DNA from: Salinactinospora qingdaonensis
GTDB lineage: Bacteria; Actinomycetota; Actinomycetes; Streptosporangiales; Streptosporangiaceae
Direction: 5' to 3'
Assembly: GCF_039539445.1 (NCBI RefSeq)
Contig: NZ_BAABDD010000004.1
Location: forward strand, 62,001-126,000
Length of the DNA: 64,000 bases
In this document: positions 16,639 to 25,217 of the stretch, piece after piece
Numbering within the stretch: position 1 is the stretch's first letter
Layout of the letters: each line of letters starts with the position of its first letter
Notes under the pieces: model-generated
Told to the model about the DNA's origin: nothing
What the model saw: only the letters and a program-made list of their open reading frames with translations
The model's database searches: none
Program-made: the position numbers and the translations under genes

Positions 16639-17466
16639 TCACAGCGGCGCTTCTTCCTCACCCACCGCGGGGCCGTGGTAGTACAGCTCCCTGCGCTCAT
16701 TCTGGGGCACTCCAGGATGGGAGGGGCGGTGCTCGACCGCGATGTCGACAGGAGCCAACTGCCGCACCCGTGCCTGAAGCTCAGCTAGCCGCGAGCGCAC
16801 GCTGCGTCGCACCTCGGGCAGCATGGAATACAGCCGATCGCCAGGGCAACTGGTGAAGTTGTAGTCGCGGTGGCCGACGATGGCGTGGTCGGGGTCGAGC
16901 CCGTAGACGTAGCACAGCCAGGCGCAGGTTTCCACCAAGGAGACCATGAGTGCGCCCGGTGGGGTCGCGGAGGCATAGCTGCCCTCGTTTTCGATCCCGA
17001 TGGTGTGGGAGTTATGGCTGGCGGTATGGGCGCCCACGACATGTTCGCGCCGGCGGATCGCCAGCAGCGAACGATTACGGCCCTCCATGATGTGGCCGCC
17101 GCGGCTAATGGTGAGTTGCTGGCCGACGTCGCTCCACCCGTTGTGGTCCATGTGGTACCTCTGGATGGCCCTGGACAGTCGAAAGGCGTGGTATCTGGAG
17201 TAGTCCGTGCTGTTGGTAGTCGCCGTGTGATGCACGACGATATGGTCTGGCCGCTTGTCGAGGACGGTGGCCCTGTATTTCGCCCCGCGCGCGTTCCAGT
17301 GGCCGCGGTGATGGATTGCCGGCTCGCCCGCGGCGAACGCGCTGGACGCGTCGCCGACCTCGATGGCACCCCCGACGAGCACGCCGCCGGCCACGACCGC
17401 GGCTCCACGGAACACGCTGCGGCGGGTCATCTCCCCTGCTGCTGCACGCTGTTCATGAGTCGACAC
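16639..17466 (-). CDS. Tat-exported N-acetylmuramoyl-L-alanine amidase / PGRP-domain protein
   Basis: The 275-aa protein starts at GTG 17466 (AAGGATGAGG upstream). A twin-arginine signal (TRRSVFRGAAVVAGGVLVGG, cleavage likely after SSAFA near 45) is followed by an amidase_2/PGRP domain (about 65-225). The zinc ligands VVHH (His79/80) and GHRDYNFTSCPGD (His199, Cys207) are present, so it should be catalytically active on peptidoglycan. Export in folded form across the membrane and a role in wall turnover are inferred. A near-palindrome at 17543 lies upstream. Confidence 0.88.
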   Translation of the reverse strand: MSTHEQRAAAGEMTRRSVFRGAAVVAGGVLVGGAIEVGDASSAFAAGEPAIHHRGHWNARGAKYRATVLDKRPDHIVVHHTATTNSTDYSRYHAFRLSRAIQRYHMDHNGWSDVGQQLTISRGGHIMEGRNRSLLAIRRREHVVGAHTASHNSHTIGIENEGSYASATPPGALMVSLVETCAWLCYVYGLDPDHAIVGHRDYNFTSCPGDRLYSMLPEVRRSVRSRLAELQARVRQLAPVDIAVEHRPSHPGVPQNERRELYYHGPAVGEEEAPL

Positions 17467-17542
17467 TCGGCCTCATCCTTCCAGTGGAGTAGTAGGCCCA
17501 CCGATCACCATAGGTGACGATCTGAAAGCAAATAGTTACCTC

Positions 17543-17558
17543 ATGCGGCATGTCGCAT
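17543..17558. promoter_or_regulatory. Near-palindrome upstream of the amidase gene
   Basis: ATGCGGCATGTCGCAT is palindromic except for one pair. It lies 77 bp upstream of the amidase start and is a candidate operator. Confidence 0.35.
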
Positions 17559-17687
17559 CCTTGGCGATAGGCACCACTGGGTTAGTGAACCGCAGAAGCC
17601 AGACATAGCGGGCGTGCAACGTCACGCGCCGAGCGAGCGGGGCCGGTACCGGCCGCCGGGGGAACAGCGGGACCACCGGAAAAACGA

Positions 17688-17719
17688 GGTCCCGGCTCCG
17701 CTGCGCGGGAACCGGGACC
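17688..17719 (-). terminator. Intrinsic terminator of the rpsF operon
   Basis: GGTCCCGG (17688-17695) and CCGGGACC (17712-17719) form an 8-bp stem. On the minus strand it is followed by TCGTTTTTCC. It is placed 20 bp after the rplI stop. Confidence 0.75.
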
Positions 17720-17738
17720 GGAGTGGGTCGGGCGCGTC

Positions 17739-18185
17739 CTACACGCCGGTGACCTCCAAGTGGATCGTCGCGGTGACCTCCGGGTGGAGGCGGATCTCGA
17801 CCGTGTGGTCACCGGCGGACTTGATGGGGGTGCGGATCTGGACGCGACGCTTGTCGATCTCAGGGCCGCCGGCGGCCTTGACCGCCTCGGCGACATCGGC
17901 CGGCGTGACCGAGCCGAACAGCCGACCCGACTTGCCCGCGCGCCGCGACATGGGGACCTTGAGGGCCTTGAGCTGGCCCGCGATCTGGCGCGCGTCGTCG
18001 AGGCTGCGGATCTCGCGTGCGGCACGGGCCCGCCGGATCGAGTCGATCTGCTTCTGGCCGCCGCGGGTCCAGCGCACCGCGAATCCGCGCGGCAGCAGAT
18101 AGTTGCGGCCGTAGCCGTCCTTCACCTCGACGACATCGCCCGGGGCGCCGAGGCCGCTGACCTCGTGGGTCATGATGAGTTTCAC
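17739..18185 (-). CDS. rplI: Large subunit ribosomal protein bL9
   Basis: The 148-aa protein has the bL9 layout: an N-terminal RNA-binding domain with GLGAPGDVVEVKDGYGRNYL and LLPRGFAV, a long charged connecting helix (about 45-75), and a C-terminal domain (GKSGRLFGSVTPADVAEAV, then IDKRRVQI). GTG 18185 follows GGAGG at 8 nt. It is the last gene of rpsF-ssb-rpsR-rplI and is followed by a terminator. Confidence 0.97.
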   Translation of the reverse strand: MKLIMTHEVSGLGAPGDVVEVKDGYGRNYLLPRGFAVRWTRGGQKQIDSIRRARAAREIRSLDDARQIAGQLKALKVPMSRRAGKSGRLFGSVTPADVAEAVKAAGGPEIDKRRVQIRTPIKSAGDHTVEIRLHPEVTATIHLEVTGV

Positions 18186-18207
18186 GACTTGAACCTCCGA
18201 ATCCCCG

Positions 18208-18444
18208 TTAGCGAGCGCTGCTGGTGTAGGGCAGCAGGGCCATCTCGCGAGCGTTCTTGATCGCCGTGGCGACGTCACGCTGGTGCTGGGTGCAGTTGCC
18301 GGTGACCCGGCGGGCACGGATCTTGCCGCGCTCGGAGATGAACTTGCGCAGCAGGGTGGTGTCCTTGTAGTCGACGTAGGACAGCTTTTCCTGACAGAAC
18401 AGGCAAACCTTCTTCTTCGGCTTGCGCGCTGCCGGTTTCGCCAT
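18208..18444 (-). CDS. rpsR: Small subunit ribosomal protein bS18
   Basis: 78-aa bS18 with a basic leader (MAKPAARKPKKK), the CLFC pair and a third Cys in VTGNCTQHQRDVATAIK, i.e. a zinc-binding (C+) form, not the C-minus paralogue used under zinc starvation. It binds next to bS6 on the 30S platform, and the gene for bS6 is in the same operon. Confidence 0.97.
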   Translation of the reverse strand: MAKPAARKPKKKVCLFCQEKLSYVDYKDTTLLRKFISERGKIRARRVTGNCTQHQRDVATAIKNAREMALLPYTSSAR

Positions 18445-18540
18445 CGTGGTGCTCCTTTACAAGAGCCCCGGATACTCCCGGGGATGGTCGTTTCGATCGG
18501 ATATGCGCGTATCGGCGACGCCACGGCCGCGAGCGCGTGC

Positions 18541-19086
18541 CTAGAACGGCGGCTCGTCGGAGAAACCGCCGCCACCACCGCCGCCGCCGAAACCGCCGCC
18601 AGTGGCCCACGGGTCGTCAGCGGGCGGGCCGGAGCGACCGCCGCCCTGCTGGCCGCCGCCGAAGCCACCGCCCTGGTTGCCGTAGCCACCACCGAAACCG
18701 CCGCCTTGCTGGCCGCCTTGGCGCTGGGTCCGCGTCACCTTCGCGGTGGCGCTGCGCAGCGCTGGGCCGACCTCGTCGACGTCGATCTCGAAGACGGTGC
18801 GCTTCTCGCCCTCCTTGGTCTCGAAGGAGCGCTGCTTGAGCCGTCCCTGCACAATGACACGCATGCCGCGTTGCAGGCTCTCGGCCACGTTCTCCGCGTA
18901 CTGGCGCCACACGGAGCAGTTGAGGAACATGGACTCGCCGTCCCTCCACTCTCCGCTCTGCCGGTCGAACTGGCGCGGGGTCGAGGCCACGCGGAAGTTC
19001 GCGACCGCGGCACCGCTGGGAGTGAATCGCAGTTCAGGGTCGTCGACGAGGTTGCCGACGAGCGTGATCTGGGTTTCGCCTGCCAT
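18541..19086 (-). CDS. ssb: Single-stranded DNA-binding protein
   Basis: The 181-aa protein consists of an OB-fold (about 1-110: ITLVGNLVDDPELRFTPSG, then FLNCSVWRQYAENVAESLQR, then GRLKQRSFETKEGEKRT), a glycine/glutamine-rich linker, and the acidic tip SDEPPF that recruits replication and repair partners. Placement between rpsF and rpsR is the conserved housekeeping-SSB context, so this is the main replicative SSB. Confidence 0.97.
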   Translation of the reverse strand: MAGETQITLVGNLVDDPELRFTPSGAAVANFRVASTPRQFDRQSGEWRDGESMFLNCSVWRQYAENVAESLQRGMRVIVQGRLKQRSFETKEGEKRTVFEIDVDEVGPALRSATAKVTRTQRQGGQQGGGFGGGYGNQGGGFGGGQQGGGRSGPPADDPWATGGGFGGGGGGGGFSDEPPF

Positions 19087-19161
19087 GGAGTGGCTCCGGT
19101 TTTCCTAGGACGGATCAGGCGGATGCGGAAACAGTGCGATGTAGGCCGTGGGGCGTGCGAC

Positions 19162-19452
19162 TCAGTGCGCCGCGGGCCGCAGCACCTTGGTACGCAGGAC
19201 AGCCTCGGTGAGGCCGAGCTGGCGGTCGAGCTCCTTGACCGTCTCGGGCTTGGCGGTGAGGTCGATCACCGCGTAGATACCCTCGCTGTTCTTGCCGATG
19301 TCGTAGGACAGGCGGCGCCTTCCCCACACATCGACCTTCTCGACCGAGCCGCCGTCGTTGCGGACGACGCCCAGGAACTGTTCGATCGAGGGCGACACCG
19401 TGCGCTCATCGAGGCTGGGGTCGAGGATGATCATGACTTCGTAACGACGCAT
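19162..19452 (-). CDS. rpsF: Small subunit ribosomal protein bS6
   Basis: The 96-aa protein begins MRRYEVMIILDPSLDERT, the standard bS6 start. An upstream in-frame ATG at 19524 would add 24 residues not seen in the family. GGAGG lies 11 nt before ATG 19452. It continues with GIYAVIDLTAKPETVKELDR and ends without the acidic tail of the E. coli protein. It is the first gene of the rpsF-ssb-rpsR-rplI operon. Confidence 0.96.
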   Translation of the reverse strand: MRRYEVMIILDPSLDERTVSPSIEQFLGVVRNDGGSVEKVDVWGRRRLSYDIGKNSEGIYAVIDLTAKPETVKELDRQLGLTEAVLRTKVLRPAAH

Positions 19453-19587
19453 AGGCGTTCGTACCTCCTCTGGACTGACGCGGCCATGGCTATAGGGGCC
19501 ATGGCAGGAGGGCAGGAGCCCCACCGGATTCGACCACTGTCACATCAGGGGGCTCGGAGCCGGACTAAAAGCCAAGGTTACCAGCGC

Positions 19588-20952
19588 TCACGCCTGCGAA
19601 TCGCCGCTCCGCAAGCAATCCACAACGAGCAGCACACATACCGCCAGCAGTGAGAACAGCCGCCCCAACAACACGACGGCATACAGGCCAACCCCGATAC
19701 CGGCATCGGGAGCGCCCTCGGGCGGGGAGAACGACAGCAGGTACTGCCAAATCCCCAGGATGTAGCCGACCTCGGCCACCTGCCACGCCCCGAACACCAG
19801 CAGCGCCGGCCAGCGGCCGACGTTGCGGGGCCATGCCAGGGCCGCCAGCGGCAGCAGCCATAGCACGAACTGCGGCGACCACACCTTGTTGGTCATCAAA
19901 AACGCGGCGACCACCAGGAAGACGAGCTGCTCCAGCGGCGGCCGGCGCCGGGCGAACAACCCCAGCAGCGCGACCCCTGCGCACGCCACCACCAGCGAGC
20001 CGGTGCCCACGAGGTTGACCAGATCCAGGTTGGCGGTGTCGAACAGGTCGAACTCACCGAGAAGGTAGTAGATCGACCCCCAGTCGGCGCCGCGCTCCCG
20101 GCTGAAGGTGAAGAACTCCGCCCAGCCCTGCGGCGCGACCAGGTAGATGGGCAGGTTGACCGCTACCCAGGTGAGCACCGCGGCTCCTAGGGGACGGCCG
20201 AGGTCCCCGCCCACCTGTTGCCAGGAGCGGCCGTGGCGGAACCGGTCGCGCACCGCGAGCACGAACAGCGGGCCGAAGAACAGGAACGGGTAGAACTTGG
20301 CGGACACCGCCAGGCCGATGAGCGCGCCCGCCGACCACTCCCGCCCCCGCGCATAGGAGACGAGACCGCCGATCAGGAGCGCCACGGCGAGCATGTCCCA
20401 GTTGATGTAGGCGGCCAGCAGCGCCGCGGGCACCAGCGCCGTGAACGCGCCAGCGGCCAGGGCCCGGCGGTGGTCGAACAGCGCACCGTCGGGGGAACCG
20501 GCGGCGGCGATGCCGCCATGGCCGGCGAGCCACCCCACGCCCAACACGGTGGCCGTCAGGCACACCGCCATCACCAAAGCGGTGAGGTCGAAGTAGGCGT
20601 AGCCGCGCGAGGTGGCGTCGGGCAGCCACGAGACGGCGCGGGCGAGGACGTGCATCAGTTCGCCGGTGAGCACCGGGTACTCCACCGGCTTGTCCAGGTA
20701 GGGGACGGTACCGGCGTCGAGCTCGTCGCGGTAGTAGAGCGGGAAGACGTCGGTGTAGCACGCCTTGGCGAACTGGGTGCCATCGACCCAGGCGCCGCCG
20801 AACCGGCAGGGGGCCTTGAGGAGGTAGCCGAGCAGAGCGCCGAGGGCGGCGACCCCGACGAGCTGGGGCCAGGGGAACGCCTGGCGCTGGGTGGGGGAAT
20901 GAACGGTGCCGGCGACGTCGTCGCCGGCACCGCCGGTCAATCGCTGGGCCAC
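19588..20952 (-). CDS. Glycosyltransferase family 87 (DUF2029) membrane protein
   Basis: The 454-aa polytopic protein (10 or more hydrophobic helices) has an early acidic loop (YTDVFPLYYRDELD, then PYLDKPVEYPVLTGEL) and a conserved FYPFLFFGPLFVLAV-type segment, as in actinobacterial polyprenyl-phosphate-mannose-dependent mannosyltransferases. Such enzymes glycosylate lipids or envelope glycans on the outer face of the membrane. Its start lies 3 bp after the stop of the upstream PBP gene, indicating translational coupling. This pairing of a class A PBP with a GT87 is conserved in relatives as I recall. Acceptor unknown. Confidence 0.8.
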   Translation of the reverse strand: MAQRLTGGAGDDVAGTVHSPTQRQAFPWPQLVGVAALGALLGYLLKAPCRFGGAWVDGTQFAKACYTDVFPLYYRDELDAGTVPYLDKPVEYPVLTGELMHVLARAVSWLPDATSRGYAYFDLTALVMAVCLTATVLGVGWLAGHGGIAAAGSPDGALFDHRRALAAGAFTALVPAALLAAYINWDMLAVALLIGGLVSYARGREWSAGALIGLAVSAKFYPFLFFGPLFVLAVRDRFRHGRSWQQVGGDLGRPLGAAVLTWVAVNLPIYLVAPQGWAEFFTFSRERGADWGSIYYLLGEFDLFDTANLDLVNLVGTGSLVVACAGVALLGLFARRRPPLEQLVFLVVAAFLMTNKVWSPQFVLWLLPLAALAWPRNVGRWPALLVFGAWQVAEVGYILGIWQYLLSFSPPEGAPDAGIGVGLYAVVLLGRLFSLLAVCVLLVVDCLRSGDSQA

Positions 20953-20955
20953 GGG

Positions 20956-23661
20956 TTATCCCCCACCCAAGAGGCCGCCACCACCGCCGGAATTACCGCC
21001 GCCGCCACCGTTGCCGGGGCTGTTGTCGTCGCTGGTGCACTCCCCGTTCGGACAGTCCTCGCCGTTGGAGGGGGAGGTGGTGTTGCTGGGCTCACCGGAC
21101 GGCTCCCACCCTTGGCATTCCTCCGGGAAGGTCTGGCGGACCTGCGGGATCGAGCAGTCGAGCCCCCCGTTGGGCCACGACGGCGAGAAGGACGGGTCCG
21201 GCGAGGAGACGGTGGGGTCGGGCGAGGGCGAACTCGTCTCCTCCTGGGTCTGCGTCGCGCTGGGGCTGGCGCTGGCGCTCGGGCTGGGCTCGATGAAGCG
21301 TCGCTCCTCACCCATGTAAACGGGCTCGGGGAACTGCTCGACGGGCTCGCCCTCCATGGCCTTGGTCATGAACGCCTGCCAGATGCTGGCCGGCAGCGTC
21401 GAGCCGTACACCCCGGCCAGGCCGGGGATCTCCACGGGCTGGCCGTCGTCGCGGTGCAGCCCCACGGCGGTGGACAACTGCGGGGTGAAGCCCACGAACC
21501 ACGCCGACTTCGCCGAGTTGGAGGTACCGGTCTTGCCGGCCACGGGACGGCCGTCCAGGGTGGCCTCGCCGGAGTTGCCCTGCTCGACCACCTGGGTCAT
21601 GGCGTAGGTGGCGTCGGCGGCGGCGTCGGCGCTGAACGCGCGGCTGCCGGTGTCGAGCAGGTCGGCGTCGTTGGGCTCCAGCACGTTACCGTCGCGGTCC
21701 TTGACCTCGACGATCATGTGCTGGGGCATGTGGACGCCGTTGTTGGCGAAGGTGGAAAAGCCTGCGGCCTGGTCGACGGCGGCCACCTCGTGGACGCCCA
21801 GCGTGATGTTGGGGCCCAGGCCGGCGGTCTCGAACTGCTTCTCGGGGATGCCGGCCCTCTGGGCGGTCTCGCGCACCTTGGCCGGCCCGACTTCGACAGC
21901 CAGCGCGACGAAGCTGGTGTTGATCGAGTTGGCCGTGGACTCGATGAGATTGACCGGCCCGTAGGAGACGTTGCTGTCGTTCTCGACCGGGGCGTTGAGC
22001 CCGGGGAACTCCTGCGGGGAGTCGCCGTCGAAGACGCTCCTGAGCCCGATGCCGTTCTCCAGGCCGGTGGCCAGCGTGTAGGGCTTGAACGCCGAACCGG
22101 CCTGGCCGCGCTCGATCAGTGAGTTGTTGGCATCGTCGACGAAGTTGCTGCCGCCGTAGAAGGCGCGGATCTCGCCCGTCGCGGGGTGGACCGCGGCGAG
22201 ACCGTAGTTGGTCTCCTCGGGCATGCCCTCGGGCCGGGTCTCGCGCACCGCCGCCTCGGCGGCCTCCATGAGGCTTTGGTCCAGCGAGGTGGTGATGCGC
22301 AGCCCGCTGTTGATCTGGGTATCGGACAGCTCGTAGCGGTCGCGCAACTCCCGCTGCACCGACTGGATGATGTAGCCCTTGTACCCCTCGTAGGAGTCAC
22401 CGGGCTCGTAGGGCTGGAGCTCGGGGAACTCCAACCCGGCGGCCTCGGCCTGACTGAGCCCCCACTCGGGGTCTTCCTTGTGCAGCTCGACCATGCCGTC
22501 GACGACGTAGTTCTCCCACCGGTCGTGCAGCAGCTCCTCGGTCTCCGAACCTTCCTCGTAGTTCTCGAAGTTGCCGGGCTGCTGGATGATCGCGCCGATG
22601 AAGGCACCCTCGGCGTAGTCGAGGTCTTCGACGTTCTTGCCGAAGTACGCCTGTGCGGCGGCTTGGACGCCGTAGGCCTGCCGACCGAAGTAGATGGTGT
22701 TGAGGTACTGGGTGAGGATCTCGTCCTTGCTCAGCGCCTGGCCCACCTTCAAGGCGATGAAGATCTCCTTGAACTTACGGACGTAGGAACGCTCCTGCGA
22801 CAGCCCGTCATAGTAGTTACGCGCCATCTGCTGGGTGATGGTGGAACCACCGCCGGCGCTGCCACCCGAGAGGACGGCGCGCGTCAGACCGGTGGGGGAG
22901 ATGGCGGGCTCCTCCCAGAAGCCGCGCTGTTCGGCGGCGAGCACGCCGCTGATGACACTGTCGGGGATCTGGCCGCGCTCGACGATGACGCGGTTGGTCT
23001 CGCCGAAGGTCGTGGCCTCACTGCCGTCTTTGTAGCTGATGGTGGTGGAGACCTCGGTGACCTCGGCCTGGGCCCTCATGTCGCTGGCGTCGGGGGTCAT
23101 CGCGTAGGCGACGCCAGCGAAGGCCACACAGGCGACGAAGCCGACACCGCAGGTGACGATGGCGGGCTTCCAGGTCTTGGACAGGAACCTGCGCAGCGGG
23201 CCGCGCTCGTCCTCCTCGTCCTCCCACTCGTCGGGGGGTCGACGGCGCCCCCCGCCTCCGGCGCCGTGCGCGGCGGCGTGACGGCGCCCCTCCTGGGGTG
23301 CTGTGGCGCGCGAGCGGCGTTCCGGCGGGCGCTCGTCGTCGAAACCGCCCTCTCGCCGGCCGGCGCGTCGCCGACCACCCGTCTCTGGCGATGCGGCCGA
23401 ACGGTGTGCCCGTGGGGGCGGGCCGCCGCGGTCGTCACGGTCCTCACGCGAACGGCGGGGGCGACGCTCGGAGGAGTCGTCTCCCCAAAAGCCCGCCCCG
23501 GTGTCGTCTTCTCTGGAATCCCTGGTCCTGCGGCGACCGGCAGCGCGTTCGTCCTCAGCGTAGCCGCGAGGCTCTCGCCTGCCGCTATCGCCGCGCGGGT
23601 CGTTGGCGGGGCCGTTGGCCCGGCGCCGCCCGCCGGCGTTGCGTCGTCTTTCGGTACTCAC
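20956..23661 (-). CDS. Class A penicillin-binding protein (PonA-type)
   Basis: The 901-aa bifunctional cell-wall synthase. There is a 160-residue disordered Arg/Asp/Glu-rich cytoplasmic tail, a membrane anchor (about 167-188), a GT51 glycosyltransferase domain (EQRGFWEE with catalytic Glu244, GGSTITQQMARN at 271-282, LNTIYFGRQAYGVQAA), then a transpeptidase domain with SAFK (Ser523, Lys526), SIN (579-581) and KTG (709-711). The extracellular tail after about 790 is Ser/Pro/Gly-rich and ends in a poly-Gly stretch. GTG 23661 has GAGG upstream. The first gene of an operon with the GT87. Confidence 0.95.
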   Translation of the reverse strand: MSTERRRNAGGRRRANGPANDPRGDSGRREPRGYAEDERAAGRRRTRDSREDDTGAGFWGDDSSERRPRRSREDRDDRGGPPPRAHRSAASPETGGRRRAGRREGGFDDERPPERRSRATAPQEGRRHAAAHGAGGGGRRRPPDEWEDEEDERGPLRRFLSKTWKPAIVTCGVGFVACVAFAGVAYAMTPDASDMRAQAEVTEVSTTISYKDGSEATTFGETNRVIVERGQIPDSVISGVLAAEQRGFWEEPAISPTGLTRAVLSGGSAGGGSTITQQMARNYYDGLSQERSYVRKFKEIFIALKVGQALSKDEILTQYLNTIYFGRQAYGVQAAAQAYFGKNVEDLDYAEGAFIGAIIQQPGNFENYEEGSETEELLHDRWENYVVDGMVELHKEDPEWGLSQAEAAGLEFPELQPYEPGDSYEGYKGYIIQSVQRELRDRYELSDTQINSGLRITTSLDQSLMEAAEAAVRETRPEGMPEETNYGLAAVHPATGEIRAFYGGSNFVDDANNSLIERGQAGSAFKPYTLATGLENGIGLRSVFDGDSPQEFPGLNAPVENDSNVSYGPVNLIESTANSINTSFVALAVEVGPAKVRETAQRAGIPEKQFETAGLGPNITLGVHEVAAVDQAAGFSTFANNGVHMPQHMIVEVKDRDGNVLEPNDADLLDTGSRAFSADAAADATYAMTQVVEQGNSGEATLDGRPVAGKTGTSNSAKSAWFVGFTPQLSTAVGLHRDDGQPVEIPGLAGVYGSTLPASIWQAFMTKAMEGEPVEQFPEPVYMGEERRFIEPSPSASASPSATQTQEETSSPSPDPTVSSPDPSFSPSWPNGGLDCSIPQVRQTFPEECQGWEPSGEPSNTTSPSNGEDCPNGECTSDDNSPGNGGGGGNSGGGGGLLGGG

Positions 23662-24499
23662 GCGTCCTCGTCTGTTCTGTTACGGCCGATCGGCCTCACG
23701 ACTCGGGGATAGGGGGATAGCGTTCTCCGCGACGGAGCACAGGATCGAACGGGCGCCCGGTGGGGTAACCGGTTTGCTCGCGCTCACGAAATCCGGTCGT
23801 GAGACGCGCGCGAAGCGCTTCCGGTTGGCCGGCCGCTCGTCCGAGACGGTTGCCCGCTGTTTCCTCCTGTCGTGACCTATCGGGACGAAAACTCCAGAGC
23901 GAGACGTTGCCCGCATCATGGTCAAAATCAGGGGCGACCTGATGCGGGAGGACACGACCGGGGGCATCGACCCGGCACGGCCGGCGTCGTCGCTCTTTGC
24001 TAGGCCGTTGCTAAAACAGCCGGCGGAGTGGCCATTCACGGGTATGACCATCCCGCACTTCAGGCATGGCACCTCGACCGGTACCCCGCCCTGAGAACGA
24101 TGGTTACGTTAGGGCGGCGCTGCCGTATAGCACAACCCACCGAGTGAGGGTACCTGGCGACACGGCCAAGGCTGGCTGCCGATTGGAACCGACATATGGC
24201 AAACAGCGTACGGCGTCTAAGGCCGGCGTGGGGCGCCTGTGGCGGGAAAAGTGCTGTCGGGCATGATTGCGGCAGCTCAGCGCCTCCGCGACCGGACACG
24301 CCCAACCGGGCGTGAGACGGATGGCGGCTGCGGTGTTACGAAGGCAACGACGAAGACCGATGTATCGAACCGATATAGTCAATTCGTACAAAACACGTGA
24401 GCGGACCTACCGCGAGTGTCATGGCCTGATCCGGCCGGGCGTGGCACCACCGACGATCAACCACGGCGTCATACGAGACTGCGTAAGGGAGGTGTCCGG
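23662..24499. other. Intergenic region between PBP and padR
   Basis: 840 bp that contains both divergent promoters. Apart from a candidate PadR operator at 24363, nothing recognisable is seen; frames on either strand lack binding sites and resemble no family. GC is lower at 24330-24410. Confidence 0.5.
24363..24375. promoter_or_regulatory. Candidate PadR operator
   Basis: TATCG-AAC-CGATA is a perfect 5-bp inverted repeat in a locally AT-rich stretch 125 bp upstream of the padR-family start. PadR proteins often autoregulate, so this is a plausible site. Confidence 0.35.
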
Positions 24500-25123
24500 A
24501 TGAGCGCGAGCCGCGCCCGGGTGCTGGAGCTCGCTGTGCTCGGCGCCCTCAATGAAGCGCCGCTTCACGGCTACGAGCTGCGCAAGCACCTCAACGGTGA
24601 GCTCGGGGCCTTCCGGGCGTTCTCCTACGGCTCGCTGTATCCGTGCCTGCGGGACCTGCTACGCCGCGGCCTGGTCCGCGAGGTGACCGGTGACCCGCCC
24701 TCCGGTCGGGGGCGGCGCTCGCGTATCGTCTACCAACTGACCCCCTCGGGTAAGGCGTGGCTGGAGCGGCTGCTGGCCGAACCCGGCCCCGCGACCCTCG
24801 ACGACGCCTGTTTCGGCGTGCACTTCTCACTGTTCTGCCACACCAGTTCTGACGTGCGCCTGCGCATCCTCGAAGGACGCCGAAAGCGGATGCAGGAACG
24901 GTTGGAATGGCTGCGCGAGCGGGTACGCACGGCCGCGGCCCGCGGCGACGACTACGGGATCGAACTACACCGTCACGGCGCCGAGTCAGTGGAACGGGAG
25001 ATGTACTGGCTCGACGACCTCATCGTGCGTGAGCGCGGGCGAGCCGGGCAGGCGGAGATGGAGGGCTCCGCGACGTTGCAGGCGCGTCCGGGCGCTCCCC
25101 CGCCGGCGGACCGATCAGTATGA
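24500..25123 (+). CDS. PadR family transcriptional regulator
   Basis: The 207-aa protein has an N-terminal winged helix (RVLELAVLGALNEAPLHGYE, then FRAFSYGSLYPCLRDLLRRG, then GRRSRIVYQLTPSGKAWLE) and a C-terminal coiled-coil dimer region (about 95-180), as in Vir-like PadR proteins. ATG 24500 has GGGAGGTG upstream. It precedes ino1 by 94 bp on the same strand, an arrangement conserved in actinobacteria, so control of inositol/mycothiol precursor supply is a reasonable inference. Confidence 0.9.
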   Translation: MSASRARVLELAVLGALNEAPLHGYELRKHLNGELGAFRAFSYGSLYPCLRDLLRRGLVREVTGDPPSGRGRRSRIVYQLTPSGKAWLERLLAEPGPATLDDACFGVHFSLFCHTSSDVRLRILEGRRKRMQERLEWLRERVRTAAARGDDYGIELHRHGAESVEREMYWLDDLIVRERGRAGQAEMEGSATLQARPGAPPPADRSV

Positions 25124-25217
25124 ACCGCGGCGAGGTTTCCGCCGCAATCGGGCGCGCGCCCGCCCGTTGGTGCGCCGCCTTTAGTCCACGTCAGTAAATA
25201 CGAAGGAGCAAGGGTCA

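Noticed and set aside
14936..16642. Long open frame opposite the MATE gene
   Set aside because: Gln/His/Gly/Asp-rich composition typical of an antisense frame; the plus-strand MATE protein has clear domains.
18283..19653. 456-codon plus-strand frame across ssb and rpsF
   Set aside because: It covers three real minus-strand genes (rpsR, ssb, rpsF) and intergenic spacers, so it cannot be a gene.
20218..23712. Two long plus-strand frames opposite the PBP gene
   Set aside because: Antisense to a clear class A PBP with all catalytic motifs.
24104..24391. Small frames in the PBP-padR gap
   Set aside because: No ribosome-binding sites, no domain pattern, and composition no different from non-coding DNA.
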